The notes below the pieces were generated by a model. The model searched no databases. It worked only from the letters and a program-made list of their open reading frames with translations, and had not been told where the DNA came from. A program made the position numbers and the translations under genes. 64,000 nucleotides of DNA from Hydractinia symbiolongicarpus (taxonomy: Eukaryota; Cnidaria; Hydrozoa; Anthoathecata; Hydractiniidae): NCBI RefSeq assembly GCF_029227915.1, contig NC_079878.1:14942001-15006000 (forward strand). The letters run 5' to 3'. This document shows, in pieces, positions 11,475 through 23,378 of the stretch (position 1 is the stretch's first letter; each line of letters opens with the position of its first letter).

Positions 11475-14400
11475 TTATGATACACGATTTTCAGTACGGA
11501 ATGAAACACCACGTACCATCAAATGGCGAGGTGTCTGTTTGTGTCTTTCAAGACCTTCGTTTGAACCAGTGTGAAAATGACATGTCACACACCAGCTATC
11601 ATCATAATCCAACTGTGATTGCTGAAACATATAAAGATTAAAGAAATGTTGCCACACAAAACACCTAGCCTTTCTAACATTCTTCCTCCCCCTGCATGGA
11701 CTCTATTAACTTCCTCCCCCTGCATGGACTCTATTATAAACTATTTTAAGAGAACTCACCATATGTTTGCTTGTTTGCTTATGTTCTTCAAGCAACTCAG
11801 CTTTATCGAACGAAATGAAATTACAACATTGACAACTGTGAGGCGTGGTAGGTTTCGGCCAATGGACGTCCATTATGTTTTCATATGCTGCCCACACGAA
11901 ATCGTCTTCACTCATAGTCAATGGGTCGAGGCCAAGAAATATTTCTTCGGTGATGGGAATTGTCCTGCGCGACTGTGCTTTTCTTACTTGGTCTTGTTCA
12001 GTCTGAAGTAAAAAGCGTGGCAACTACACTGTTCAGTACTACTACTACTTTCTCAGGCATGAAGAGTTAACTTTAAACATAAAAAAGTGGCTAGAGTATA
12101 AAAAACATAAAAGCGAAGATAACATACCTCAGACGTGTATATCTCAATACCTGATGATTCCGCTATTAAAGCCTCATCACTCAAAACATGATTCTATAAA
12201 AAAAACCAGAAAATAAAATGGTAGAGTGCCTTTGTTACATTTGATATATTTAGCGCCTTATTTGCTACCATTTTAGCACTCCATCAAAGTCCATCGAAAA
12301 TTACTTTTTATCTGGCAATCATGCTGTAATTTTTGTTCAAATGCAATCGTAGGTATACAAGTTTAACGAAAAACACACCTTTTTAGAGATCGATCTGTAT
12401 CTTTCTTAACTTAAAGGAGATTTTCCTATGATTTGAGCTTGACTCCTGTTTAAAACACAAATTGCTATTTCATCAAGAGCCCTGTTGATTCATAAATTTA
12501 ATTTGTCGATTTTTTCATCACAAGTTAGGTGTTAAAAGTCTTATGTTTCTTAGAAAAAGATATAGCCACATCACCATAACAATGCCAAGAGAAAAAGTCT
12601 TACCGGCTTACTTCTGCATGAGTACCATTCCAACCCTAACACCTTTAACGTATCATAAATTTTTCGAATCTAAAATTATTTGTGAGAAAAGTGTACTCGT
12701 GTGAAGCTTTTAATGAGAAAAGTTCACATGCGTGAAGGCTTTATTGACAATAGGCTTTTCTTCTGACGATATTTGTTACCATTTTATTTGCAAAAATTAG
12801 TGCCAGTAAAAAGTGAAATTACTATAAGCGTATACATCATCTAATTACTCTCCACTCGAATTGGAGCCTGTCTTGGGGCGGAAATTTTATAAGCGCCCTT
12901 TAAGTACACACACTTAAAAAACTCCTGCCACCTCCGCCTTAAGAAACAAGCGCTGATACTTTTACTTCTATAATTCGAATTTCTGCGACATACTTTTTTC
13001 TTAACGAGGAGTAGGGAAGTAGAAGAATAAAAAAGTTTGTTCTAGCTTTCATTTTCTTAAATTATTTATTAAAAAAGCATACCTATTGCCTATGAATTAT
13101 TCTCTAATTGAACAATTTTTACTTCACCCTATTCTAACTCAAATAATTAAAGTTGATTATTCCAGCACAACGCTTCAAAGACGCCATCCTCTCGACTGGG
13201 CAAAGAATTTAGTTTCAAACGTCACCAGTTGACTTTATCCGACTTAACTTTCAATCATAAAAAAATTATCTTATCATAAAAAAGTATCACATAAGTCTGG
13301 AGTTATTATTTAACGAAAAGTATGGTTTTAGAAAACACTGATTATCACAATGGCCACAGAGACATAATGTTTTGTTTGTCAAATAGTAATAAAATCTTAA
13401 GTTATGTGACAGCAACCACTTCACCGATTCAACGGTAGATAACAACTGCACATTTGCATGAATTCTTATACTAGGTGGGCAAATTTCAAATTTCAAAAAA
13501 AAACAAAAAACGATGACGTCATAAAGTTAATACATACCTCCTTATGGCGGTTAGTTTTTAAATGTGCAGTAATCTCGTCTTTTGTGTAAAAAAATTCATC
13601 ACAACCGTTACAATTGAAGGCTCTACCAGTCCGCAACGACGCTGGTTTCTAAAAAAAGCAGTGCGAAAATAATTAAACAATTTAAAACAATTGTCATCAC
13701 CTACAATATGTTCCTTTAATACGCACCAGGCTATTAGTTCCTGTTGAAGCGACCACCGCCAAATTGTGAGTGTGGTTCAAATTAGTAAAAGGGGCATGGT
13801 CACATTTTTTTATATTTATGTAGAATCTTTGAGGTGGCTGTTGTTTTGACTATTTCTAACAAATGGGCACACAAATGGACTTGGCCAGTACTACGTTACA
13901 GCTGGAAGGCTGCAAAAGTTTTACTTTTACCATAACTACAGGATTTTTTTTATAAGCAACTTAGAATTTTAGTCACATTACAAGTTGCTTGTTTTTTGGC
14001 TAATATTTAGATCTAAAGTTGCTTATGGTTGCGTAATTTACTTCGATTTTTAGTGTTTCTATAAGGAAAGGGAATATACGAAAAGAATCGAGTCGAGTTC
14101 AGTTGCTTATAAAAAAAATTGTGCAATGTGTAGACAAGTTGACAACGTGGAATATGTGTCCAAATTATGGAGCAATAAGTGTCACGTCTCAGAATGATCC
14201 AAAAAACTGAGGAAACAAGGTATGCTGACTTCAGCAAACATAATGCCTGTTTACGATTTAAAAACTAAAAAAATAATCTAACAACCCGCTGTACACATTA
14301 GCAACTACACTCAGTCACCTTCAGATTGGGTGTCATGCAGATGGAAAAGAAGTTTTTAAACACTCGCTTGTTTTTTTTAACTAATTTTTAAGGATATTTA

Positions 14401-15661
14401 GAAGAATTTAGGAGAATTTTAACGTTTTTTTTAGAGAATTAGGATATGTATAGGATAGCTGATGGAGAATATAAATATTTTGGACCTTATTTCACAGAAG
14501 AAAATCCATAATAAAAATTGTTTCACAATTAGATGTTTGTAAAACTTAAAAGATTAGCAATTTTAGGAGATTAGCAATTTTCACAAAAAACAGAAAATTT
14601 TAAGATTTTTGAAGATTATTTAGGCGGTTTCATTGCAGAATAATTTTTGGGAGTTGCGGGACTTCCTGTTCCGCTATATTATGTGGGATTGCAGACCTAT
14701 ATTCGAGGTTCGATATTTCAAAGCAAACTTTATGAGCTATGGTTATACTTACCTTCTTTGAATGCTTTTTAGCAAATGCAAAGTTCTTCCAGGAGAAGTA
14801 ATATTGAAATCGTGATTGCTCTTCAGACAGTGCAAGAACGTCACTTATTGAGTGACAGGTTTCGAAAAACTGATAAAAAACAAAACATATAAAATATATG
14901 CAAGCAGCAATAACATAGAACCATCCATTCTACACACATAGATATTATGGAAAACTATTGTCAAAAACTCCTTAAAAAATAGAAATACCATAAACTGCCG
15001 ATAACTCTAACCTCCAAGGGAGCAAGAAAATAGTTCGAGTTATCTTCTGTGCTTGAGACTCCGTACAAGATGCTTATAAAAAAGGGTCAAAGATGCTTAG
15101 AAAGGTATGACAGAAGCTGCAGAGGGGTGAGAATAAAAACTCTGTTAATTTTTATAAATTGGGCAAAAATTTAGAAGGCCTAAAAATTAACGAAGTCAAG
15201 TCCAACTTGAAGCATTTACTTACATACTTCTTCATCACACTAACAGCACATGGTTGTAAATAGAAATAACCTTTCGCTATATCTTCTTCATTGACTGGTG
15301 GACGAGGTTTGTTCCGATGTCCATTCGATGCAGCTTGTTGTTTTGCTGGTGTGTTAGCAACATTTTCTGATTTAACATTTTCTTGAGGGAGTGGGACATT
15401 TCCTGTTTGTTCCGTATTTGATGTACTTCCTGTTTGTTTCAAACCCGATGTGTCTCCTGTTTTTGTTGGTGCATTTATCGTTTGTTGTGCGCCTGGTACA
15501 CCACTTGTCTTTGATGACGTAGCTACTGAAGTTTGCTGTTGCGGAACAGCCTGCAAACTTGCAGCATATTGTTGTTGCCAGACAACATATTGTTGAGGAT
15601 TTTTCATCCAGTAGTTTTTAATGTCGTCGTTAGTTAGCTGTTTTTCGTCCGTGGTATTCAT
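11475..15661 (-). CDS. Gene D: matrin/U1-type C2H2 zinc-finger protein
   Basis: Six exons, all joined in phase 0: 15661-15224, 14869-14753, 13648-13538, 12193-12128, 12002-11760 and 11621-11475. The start MNTTDEKQLTNDD is followed by a Gln/Thr/Ser-rich, probably disordered region. Exon 2 holds RFQYYFSWKNFAFAKKHSKK. Zinc fingers of the form C-x2-C-x12-H-x5-H are CNGCDEFF..HLKTNRH (exon 3), CQCCNFIS..HKQTSKH (exon 5) and CVTCHFHT..HKQTPRH (exon 6). Such fingers usually bind double-stranded RNA or structured nucleic acid in the nucleus (family knowledge). Exon 6 either ends at the stop at 11475-11477 after a short tail, or is cut at 11517 by ATG|GTACGT, which would give 105 nt, the size of the matching exon in genes A and B. 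Exon order matches gene B, so it is a tandem paralogue. The Helitron array begins only 413 bp upstream of the start codon. Confidence 0.78.
11682..11736. repeat. 28-bp tandem duplication in a gene D intron
   Basis: CTTCCTCCCCCTGCATGGAC and the bases after it occur at 11682 and again at 11710, between exons 5 and 6. The duplicated block is pyrimidine-rich and lies on the acceptor side of a 138-base intron. Confidence 0.85.
12194..13537 (-). other. Gene D intron 3
   Basis: Intron between the first zinc-finger exon and the small exon at 12193. Gene B has an extra 66-nt exon at this point (58394-58459); no counterpart was recognised here. Confidence 0.6.
13649..14752 (-). other. Gene D intron 2
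   Basis: Non-coding, GT/AG-bounded. No repeat or gene was recognised. Confidence 0.6.
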
Positions 15662-16074
15662 TTTTTATTTTAACATACAATCTAAAATGAAACATACTGA
15701 TGTTAACCTTGACAACAACTACGGATACTGGCAAATATCCTGCATAATTACAGAATTAAAAGTAACCAACCTTCCAACCTTCTCTCAATAGTGCTAGTTT
15801 TAAACCATATCAAAATATATTGCAATAAATGATTCTTTTCTTTTCTTAAAATTAAACCTTAAACGTCTAACAAGCAATTCTAACTACAAGAAATCACAAA
15901 ACCATTTCAAATCTTCCATTTTTACATTTAGAGGGAAATCATAAGAAAACAAGGAAAGGTTTCTCAGCAACTTTTTCTTAGCTGACAATAAATTATAACA
16001 AGAGATAATAACACTTTACATAACACTTTTGATCAATTGATACTGCATTGACAAGAAATAAATTCAAAATAACA
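15662..16074 (-). promoter_or_regulatory. Upstream region of gene D
   Basis: The 413 bases between gene D's start codon and the Helitron array. A TTTTAG acceptor-like site lies about 25 bases before the ATG, so a 5'UTR intron is possible. No specific promoter element could be identified. If the array arrived late, much of gene D's original promoter has been moved 21 kb away. Confidence 0.4.
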
Positions 16075-16118
16075 TCTCTTTAATAATACCTGTGAATTTT
16101 TCCACGGGCAACGACTGG
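16075..16118 (+). mobile_element. Helitron unit 1, 44-bp minimal remnant
   Basis: Holds little more than the 5' end (TCTCTTTAATAATACC) joined straight to the short-unit 3' hairpin and CAACGACTGG. It marks the left edge of the array. Confidence 0.7.
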
Positions 16119-16290
16119 TCTATATTATAATACTCGTAAACGGCGTCCCGTAACGGAAACAAGAAATTTTTAAAATGCGCACGAATATCAAAGGCGATAT
16201 ATTTTTATCCACTTTGTTGCCACGGGTAAATTTAAAGGACGAGTGAACGCGACGGGCGACCCTGTGGATTTTTCCACAGGTTAACGACTA
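16119..16290 (+). mobile_element. Helitron unit 2, short non-autonomous
   Basis: Starts TCTATATTATAATACTCG and ends at a GTGGATTTTTCCAC hairpin and GACTA; the final G and the next unit's first bases appear lost. A near copy lies at 26015-26186. Confidence 0.72.
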
Positions 16291-16425
16291 TATTATAATG
16301 CCCGTATACATCTGTATGTCTGTCTGTCACCCAAAATAGTAGCTTGGCTTCGCAATACCGGGAAGCACGTAACGCGGTATAAAAAGGACGGGCGAACCCG
16401 TGGATTTTCCACGGGCTAATGACTA
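16291..16425 (+). mobile_element. Helitron unit 3, short non-autonomous
   Basis: Starts TATTATAATGCCCG (5' bases missing) and ends at the CCCGTGG-type hairpin and GACTA. With unit 2 it forms a block repeated at 26015-26321. Confidence 0.7.
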
Positions 16426-18742
16426 TCTCTTTAATAATAGCCGTATTTTGTCTGTCTCTGCGCAACATGGCGGAGCAAGTAGCGAGAGACACACGGAAAA
16501 TCCCCCCGACCCTCCAGCTTCATTTCGGTTCAACGGCAGACCCCGTTTTTACCGGCTTCGTTTTCCCGCGCTCTGTTAAATTGGGCAGCTGTCAATTTTT
16601 ATAAAAATAATAACCAATCAGCTAGCGCCATAAAATTAATTCTATTGTTATTATATTTGCCGCGATTATTATCGGATTGGCACTTTCAAAATTCTGATAG
16701 CCTCCGTTTTAATGAAAATGCATCAGTATCTTGAATAGGATCCGGAGCAAGACGATTGTTGTGAAGGAAAGTTTCGTAACTATATTTCTTGCTTTTTATA
16801 CCTACTTCTTAGAATAGAAGGCCTTTTTGATACACAGTCTTTTTTAAAACTATTACTACTGTTTTGTTTCTTTACATTTCTTTGTAGTTTCCTTAATATT
16901 ACCTAGCTAGCTAGCTAATCATACAAAAATACATCACTATTTCTAAAGTGTTGTACCTAGCTAGCTATAACTTTTTTTATTTCATACTGCCTACTAGGGA
17001 AACATGAATCTCAACGACTTTCATTTGTTGGAGCATGACTATGCTAATGCACCCCCACAAAATCCTATATTTAATATGAACCTCAACAATCATGTCCCTG
17101 TTCTTCATTTGTTTGAGCATAACTATGCTAATGCACCACCTCAAAATGCTAATTTAAATGCGGATCTCAATAATATTGCCCATCGACTTCCTCGATTGCA
17201 AAATGATGTTGATGTTGCTGGTGCACAAAGGAGGGCTGAGCATGCTTTACGTGAAAGGGCAAGGGCGGCCAATTTAACTTATGAACAAGCTCAACAACGT
17301 AGGGAGCAAGATGCAGTATGGCACAACCAAAGACGTGCTAATGAAAATGTTCATGAAGCTAATGCTCGCCAACAGGTAGATGCACAACGTCATCGTGCGA
17401 ATAGAGAAAATGAATTACCGCAGCAAGCAGCAGTAAGGCGTAGGGCAGAATTATTGCGTCATCGAGCTAGGGTTCCACGTTTCTTAAATTTAGCCAGAAT
17501 TAACAATGTCCTCCTACACATTCTGCAGGTGAGTTTAATACTGTATGTGAGCATTGTGGAGCTATCAAATTTAATAATGAAAATCATTTTAAGTGTTGTC
17601 ACAATGGCAAAGTGGCCCTGCCTGCTATATTACAATTTCCTGCTGAAATACGTGAATTGTTAAGCAACAACTCTGCCCAAGCTAAACAGTTTCGTAAGTA
17701 TATCAGAGTATACAATAATGCATTTAGTTTTGCTTCTTTGTCAGCAAACATTCCACCACCACCAGGTCATGGACCCCCCTGTTTTAGAATATGTGGTCAA
17801 TTATTTCACAGGTATGGTGCTTTATTACCTGCTCAGAATGAAGTACCTAATTTTAGCCAATTGTATATTGTAGAGGCTGCAGCTGCCTGCGTATTGAGAA
17901 TCCGACACATGCTCATTGTAATCGTGAAACAATGCAGATAATTCAAGATGTTCTTAACAGGGATTCTCCATATGCTGCAGCTTATAGAAATATGGCTGAA
18001 GTGGAACGTGAAGAAACAGCCAGAGCAGCAGCAGAAAACAGACAGCCTTCCGTTGTAAGTATGGTAATGCGCGAGGGTAATGATCGCAGAAGGTATAATG
18101 CACCCTTGCATCAGGAAGTTGCTGCCATCTTTGTTGGTAATGATGGAGCACCTCCTGCTGCAAGAGATATTGTTGTTTATCCACGTAATCAACCTTTGCG
18201 GCAAATCCCTCATATATCATGCAATATTGATCCTATGATGTATCCTATTTTATTTCCACGTGGTGACCTTGGTTGGGACCAAAACATGGCCCACGTCAGG
18301 GAGCATGCAACTGGAGTAAGAAATAGGCTAACCCAGTTGGAATATTATATTTACCGCATTGCTATTAGGTGAGAATTTTCTGCCCTTCATCTAGCAGGCA
18401 AATTGTTTCAGCAATTTTTAGTAGATGCATATGTTGAAAGTTGAAGGCCAACGGCTTGCATTTATTAGACGAAATCAAAATCAGCTTCGAGCAGAGTCCT
18501 ACCAAGGACTTCTGGATTACCTCCAAAATGCTGCAGATCAACGTAACTTACAGACAGGTAATGTTGTTGTCTTGCCTTCTACCTTTTCCGGCTCACCCCG
18601 CAACATGCATCAGTTGTATCTTGATGCAATGGCATTGGTTTCAAAAAAAGGTAAGCCAGATTTGTTCTTGACTTTTACATGCAATCCAAAATGGCCAGAA
18701 ATTGTTACTAATTTGTTACCTGGTCAATCTGCTTTCTGCTTG
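16426..18742 (+). mobile_element. Helitron unit 4, 5' part of a Rep-encoding Helitron, 3' end lost
   Basis: Begins TCTCTTTAATAATAGCCG and shares about 130 bases of 5' sequence (CAACATGGCGGAGCAAGTAG and on) with the long non-autonomous units at 26322, 27785 and 32704. A broken Rep coding region fills 17004-18730. The unit stops where the next unit's TCTCT begins at 18743, with no 3' hairpin, so the rest of Rep, the helicase and the 3' end are missing. Confidence 0.78.
17004..18738 (+). pseudogene. Helitron Rep/helicase N-terminal region (Helitron-like N domain), frameshifted
   Basis: In an intact element this protein nicks and transfers Helitron DNA by rolling-circle replication. Visible parts: MNLNDFHLLEHDYANAPPQN, with an 87-bp internal duplication that repeats ANAPPQN; an Arg/Ala/Gln-rich stretch; CEHCGAIKFNNENHFKCCHNG (Cys/His knuckle); FRICGQLFHRYGALLP; LNRDSPYAAAYRNM; STFSGSPRNMHQLYLDAMAL; and PDLFLTFTCNPKWPEI, the classic Helitron motif. 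Frames change at about 17515, 17890 and 18370-18430. The HUH nuclease motif and helicase normally follow FTCNPKWPEI but are absent, because the sequence ends at the next unit. It is inactive. Confidence 0.87.
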
Positions 18743-20021
18743 TCTCTTTAATAATAGCCGTATTCTGTCTGTGTGTCCGCGAGAGCCGCGTCCTGTAACG
18801 GAAACACGAAATTTTTAAAATACGCACCAATATCAAATGCGATATATTTTTATTGACTTTGTTTTGACCGCTCGCGCGTGGAACACCAATCACAACGCCT
18901 GATTCTTTAAAAAAAAAACAAGATTCTCGCGACCAGAAAGAATCCAAGTTCTTCGCGGAACGAAGGCCATTTTGATAATGGTCGTGTTTGTGGTCAGTGT
19001 GTGAGGTTTGTAGGCCTGTTTGACTTTTTTATCTTCTAAAAGCCTTATATATTTGTAATATTTGTTTTCTGTTTGTTTTCAATGTTAGGATAAATATATT
19101 GTCACGTTTTTTAGCCACGTACAGATCTTAAACGCACCAGTTTTAGGATGTTTGGCTAGGAACGAAGATTAGCTAGCTATAGCTACTAGCTAGCTAGAGC
19201 CTCACTTATTGCTATTCTGTATGGTATAAGAGCTTTTTATCCTAGCCAACATTTATTTTTATGTTGAGGCTGTGGCTATTTAGCTAGCTCCTTAAAAAGT
19301 GAAAGTATAAAAATGCAGTTTGGCTACAACAATATTCTTAAGCAATATATAATTTTTATGCTAAATGCAGTTAGCTAGCTAGGTATAGCTACATATTTTA
19401 TTATTTTTCTGCAAACTTTTTCTGCAAATGAAATGGCTGAGCGATTGTTTTGGCTGGACGAGTAACGACAGGCTGTTCCCTGTGTTTTTATTTAAACCGA
19501 AGTTGCAATGAACATTTTTGGAAAAGGGTAATACGCCTTATGCGCCTGTTCAACTGTGTTTAACTGTACTAAGCGGTTAGCCCAGTGTTAAAAACATACT
19601 GTTTTTTGTAAAAGGCTGTTACGCCTATGGGCATGTGCAACACCGTTTACCTGTATATACTAAGGTCAGCCCACCACTGTGACAATTAATTTTTAAAATT
19701 TCTTGGGAATCACGCCTGGACTAACCCCTCAGCCCTGTGTCTGCGAGAAAGTTTTTTTCAAAAGGGTATTATTCCTATACGCTGTACAACACGGTTTAAC
19801 TGTGAAAGTTTTTTTTTGAAAAATATGTTACAGTCGCACACTATAATGGTGCATGCGCTTCAAATGATTAACGACATACTGTATACCTGTACTAAAGCGC
19901 TCCACCTGATCGTGTGGGACAGTTTACGGCTCTTATTAAGCGCTCCACAGAGTGTTCAATGCCGGATCACACCTTTACTTGTGGCTTAACCCGGCGTTTC
20001 GACGCCGGGTTTCCCGGCTAG
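18743..20021 (+). mobile_element. Helitron unit 5, long non-autonomous (1279 bp)
   Basis: Starts TCTCTTTAATAATAGCCG and ends with the CCCGGCG hairpin and CCCGGCTAG. No protein gene. It is nearly identical by eye to unit 6, so the two are a recent tandem duplication with a 1279-bp period. A GCTAGCTA tract lies near 19170-19200. Confidence 0.85.
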
Positions 20022-21259
20022 TCTCTTTAATAATAGCCGTATTCTGTCTGTGTGTCCGCGAGAGCCGCGTCCCGTAACGGAAACACGAAATTTTTAAAAT
20101 ACGCACCAATATCAAATGCGATATATTTTTATTGACTTTGTTTTGACCGCTCGCGCGTGGAACACCATTCACAACGCCTGATTCTTTAAAAAAAAAACAA
20201 GATTTTCGCGACCAGAAAGAATCCAAGATCTTCGCGGAACGAAGGCCATTTTGATAATGGTCGTGTTTGTGGTCAGTGTGTGAGGTTTGTAGGCCTGTTT
20301 GACTTTTTTATCTTCTAAAAGCCTTATATATTTGTAATATTTGTTTTCTGTTTGTTTTCAATGTTAGGATAAATATATTGTCACGTTTTTTAGCCACGTA
20401 CAGATCTTAAACGCACCAGTTTTAGGATGTTTGGCTAGGAACGAAGATTAGCTAGCTATAGCTACTAGCTAGCTAGAGCCTCACTTATTGCTATTCTGTA
20501 TGGTATAAGAGCTTTTTATCCTAGCCAACATTTATTTTTATGTTGAGGCTGTGGCTATTTAGCTAGCTCCTTAAAAAGTGAAAGTATAAAAATGCAGTTT
20601 GGCTACAACAATATTCTTAAGCAATATATAATTTTTATGCTAAATGCAGTTAGCTAGCTAGGTATAGCTACATATTTTATTATTTTTCTGCAAACTTTTT
20701 CTGCAAATGAAATGGCTGAGCGATTGTTTTGGCTGGACGAGTAACGACAGGCTGTTCCCTGTGTTTTTATTTAAACCGAAGTTGCAATGAACATTTTTGG
20801 AAAAGGGTAATACGCCTTATGCGCCTGTTCAACTGTGTTTAACTGTACTAAGCGGTTAGCCCAGTGTTAAAAACAGACTGTTTTTTGTAAAAGGCTGTTA
20901 CGCCTATGGGCATGTGCAACACCGTTTACCTGTATATACTAAGGTCAGCCCACCACTGTGACAATTAATTTTTAAACTTTCTTGGGAATCACGCCTGGAC
21001 TAACCCCTCAGCCCTGTGTCTGCGAGAAAGTTTTTTTCAAAAGGGTATTATTCCTATACGCTGTACAACACGGTTTAACTGTGAAAGTTTTTTTTTGAAA
21101 AATATGTTACAGTCGCACACTATAATGGTGTATGCGCTTCAAATGATTAACGACATACTGTATACCTGTACTAAAGTGCTCCACCTGATCGTGTGGGACA
21201 GTTTACTGCTCTTATTAAGCGCTCCACAGAGTGTTCAATGCCGGATCACACCTTTACTT

Positions 21260-21495
21260 TACAAAATTAGACAAATGAAATGAAGTTTAATTAAAATAAT
21301 AATTTAGCTCTGATCTAAGTATTCAAGTGAGATTCGGCTTCCGTAAATTTCCTGCTTTAAAGACCCATTGTGAAGGCCAAAATAGTGAATAATAGTGCTA
21401 AAGGTGTTAGGGGAGTGGTGGTGGGCACTTGAATACTTAGATCAGAGCTAAATTATTATTTTAATTAAACTTCATTTCATTTGTCTAATTTTGTA
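21260..21495. repeat. Long inverted repeat (hairpin) at the DIRS left end
   Basis: About 72-base arms (21260-21331 and 21424-21495), beginning ACAAAATTAGACAAATGAAA and its complement, around a spacer of about 90 bases. The inner part of the left arm (GAGATTCGGCTTCCGTAAAT) matches the element's right end in reverse, as in the split repeats of DIRS elements. Confidence 0.85.
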
Positions 21496-21721
21496 AATAA
21501 TAATTTAGCCTCTGATCGTAAGTATTCAAATGAGATTTCAAAGCCACCTATTTTGGATTCAACAAACAGTTTAGGAAAAACTGGGCAAGGACCAGTATAT
21601 GATTAAACAGAACTACATATTTATGGTTTGTCTGTTATGACTCCTGGCAATGCCACATTGTACCATAACGGTACATGTCTATTACATATATATATACAAA
21701 ATCTAACGCAAGCAAATGTGT

Positions 21722-22527
21722 TCATAAACATTTAAGAAGTTCGTTCCCAAAGTTCTTGCTTATGGGCAATTTGTAATGTTTTGCAAACGTGCTAGTGCCT
21801 CTCCAGCCTGCCGCCTTTGCGATTGTCTTCATAGGTACGCCTATGTTCTCTGCCTTGCTGGTAGACGCACTTCTTGTAGAATGGGTGCTGAACGTCTTAA
21901 TATCGATGCCAGCCAAGCCTAAGAAAGTTTTAACGTACTTTGCAATGGTGGTGATTCCGATAGGTTTATGGGGATATGCATAGGAGAGAAGTAGTTCCCT
22001 TGGTTGGTTTTCGAGGTTCTCTCGTATAAGGTCTGTCCTCCTCAGGTATTCATCTAGGCAGTGGACTATACATATCCGGTTATCGAGGTGGTACTTCTCG
22101 AATTGCAGAGGTTCCTGATGTTTGCCTGGTTTTGTTGTCTTCATGATTGTAGAGATGTAGAAAGTGTACATATCTGAAGATCGATGAAAAAGTTAACCTT
22201 TAGGGCACCTATTGTCTGGGCTCTCTGGCCACTCAGGAGGCACAACAAGGTGGCTAGTTTTTTCGTTAGTAACTCTAACTCCAGGTGCTGGTTACCAGGC
22301 AAGGTTGTCATATAGTTTAATATTACATCAGGGTCATATATCACAGTGTGTTTTGGTAGGGAAGGACGTAGCTTGAAAACTCCCTTGATAAGTCTGCTAA
22401 CGTCCTCGTTCTTACCAAAGCTTGTTCCTGCATCCTTTGGTAATACAGCTGACAGGGCTGACCTTGCCGCTGCGATGTAACCATAACTTGCCTTTTCTAC
22501 GTGGAAAAGGAAAGCAAGGAAGTCCAT
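21722..22527 (-). pseudogene. DIRS tyrosine recombinase, one frameshift
   Basis: This enzyme would insert the DNA copy by strand exchange through a covalent tyrosine intermediate. The N-terminal part (22527-22141) holds ARSALSAVLPKDAGTSFGK and LLSGQRAQTIGAL, with the first catalytic Arg. The C-terminal part (22171-21722) holds STHSTRSASTSKA (H-x-x-R box), AAGWRGTSTFAKHY with the nucleophile Tyr, and a natural stop. All R-H-R-Y residues are present. The halves are in different frames, broken at about 22150-22170. Such elements sometimes move with helper proteins. Confidence 0.88.
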
Positions 22528-22573
22528 ACCTTGTTTATGACTAGCCCCATAAGGTTCTGGGATTTTTTCACTT

Positions 22574-23377
22574 TTACAAAACTTCAGCCATTTCCTTAAA
22601 TAGTTCAGAATCCCCTGTGAACCATGGTTGGTTAGGCCAGTCCGGAACTACCAGGATACCTACTGCCTTATCACTATGGATCTTTTGAATTACCTGGGGA
22701 AGGCAGGCGAAGGGTGGAAAGGCATAAAACGAGATATTGTGCCAATCCTCAGTAAACGAGTTTACTCCGATGCAGTTGGGATCAGGTCGATATGAGAAGA
22801 AGGCAGGTAACTGCGTGTTTATTCTACTCGCGAAGAGGTCTGTTTCTGGACGGAAGTCCAGTTCGTTCAGCGCATAGCGGAATGTTGATTTGTTTAACAT
22901 CCATTCTGTTCTTGTCTCCTGTTGTCGCGACTCTCTGTCTGCTTCTACGTTAAGAATGCCAGGGAGATGTGTAGCGACTATCCAATTATTTTTGCTTATT
23001 GCCCATTCCCAAATGCTATGTGTAATCTTATCCATTGGGATAGATTTTACGCCACCCATTTTGTTTACACAGGCTACTGCTGAAGTGTTATCCATCTTTA
23101 GCAATATGTTAGTGTTTGCAGTATGGTTGCAAAGAGCCTGTAGTCCAAAGAATGCTGCCATTAGTTCTAGGACATTTATGTGGTGTTCCTGCTCCAGAGA
23201 TGAAAACTCACCCCCTGTGTGGGTTTGTGTCATTGACGCTCCCCAACCTCTTGTTGAGGCATCCGTGGATATAATGATCTGAGGGTTGCCGCGAACTATT
23301 GGGGCTATGCTACCCCATAAATTATTCTTCCACCAAGATATGTCACCCATGGCAGTAGGGGTTAATGTGATCTGCAC
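22574..23377 (-). CDS. DIRS RNase H domain and downstream domain
   Basis: RNase H would remove the RNA strand after reverse transcription. IIISTDASTRGWGAS (first Asp), then LEQEHHINVLELMAAFFGLQ (Glu), LLKMDNTSAVACVNKMGG (Asp) and NVEADRESR (last Asp) give a complete catalytic set. After it comes DLFASRINTQLPAFFSYRPD, AFPPFACLPQVIQKI and ILVVPDWPNQPWF, a conserved tail found in DIRS polyproteins. It belongs to the RT protein upstream but is one frame off after a long A-run, so the first Met at 23377 is probably not the true start. Confidence 0.85.
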   Translation of the reverse strand: MQITLTPTAMGDISWWKNNLWGSIAPIVRGNPQIIISTDASTRGWGASMTQTHTGGEFSSLEQEHHINVLELMAAFFGLQALCNHTANTNILLKMDNTSAVACVNKMGGVKSIPMDKITHSIWEWAISKNNWIVATHLPGILNVEADRESRQQETRTEWMLNKSTFRYALNELDFRPETDLFASRINTQLPAFFSYRPDPNCIGVNSFTEDWHNISFYAFPPFACLPQVIQKIHSDKAVGILVVPDWPNQPWFTGDSELFKEMAEVL

Positions 23378-23378
23378 A

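Noticed and set aside
9951-11621. Splicing of gene D's last finger exon to the exon at 10107
   Set aside because: The 11517 donor is phase 0, but 10107 in phase 0 reads AAA TGA at once. The exon needs one extra base, and its own ATG fits a new gene start better.
11619-12011. 130-codon plus-strand frame
   Set aside because: Antisense to exon 5 of gene D, which has proper splice sites and a zinc finger.
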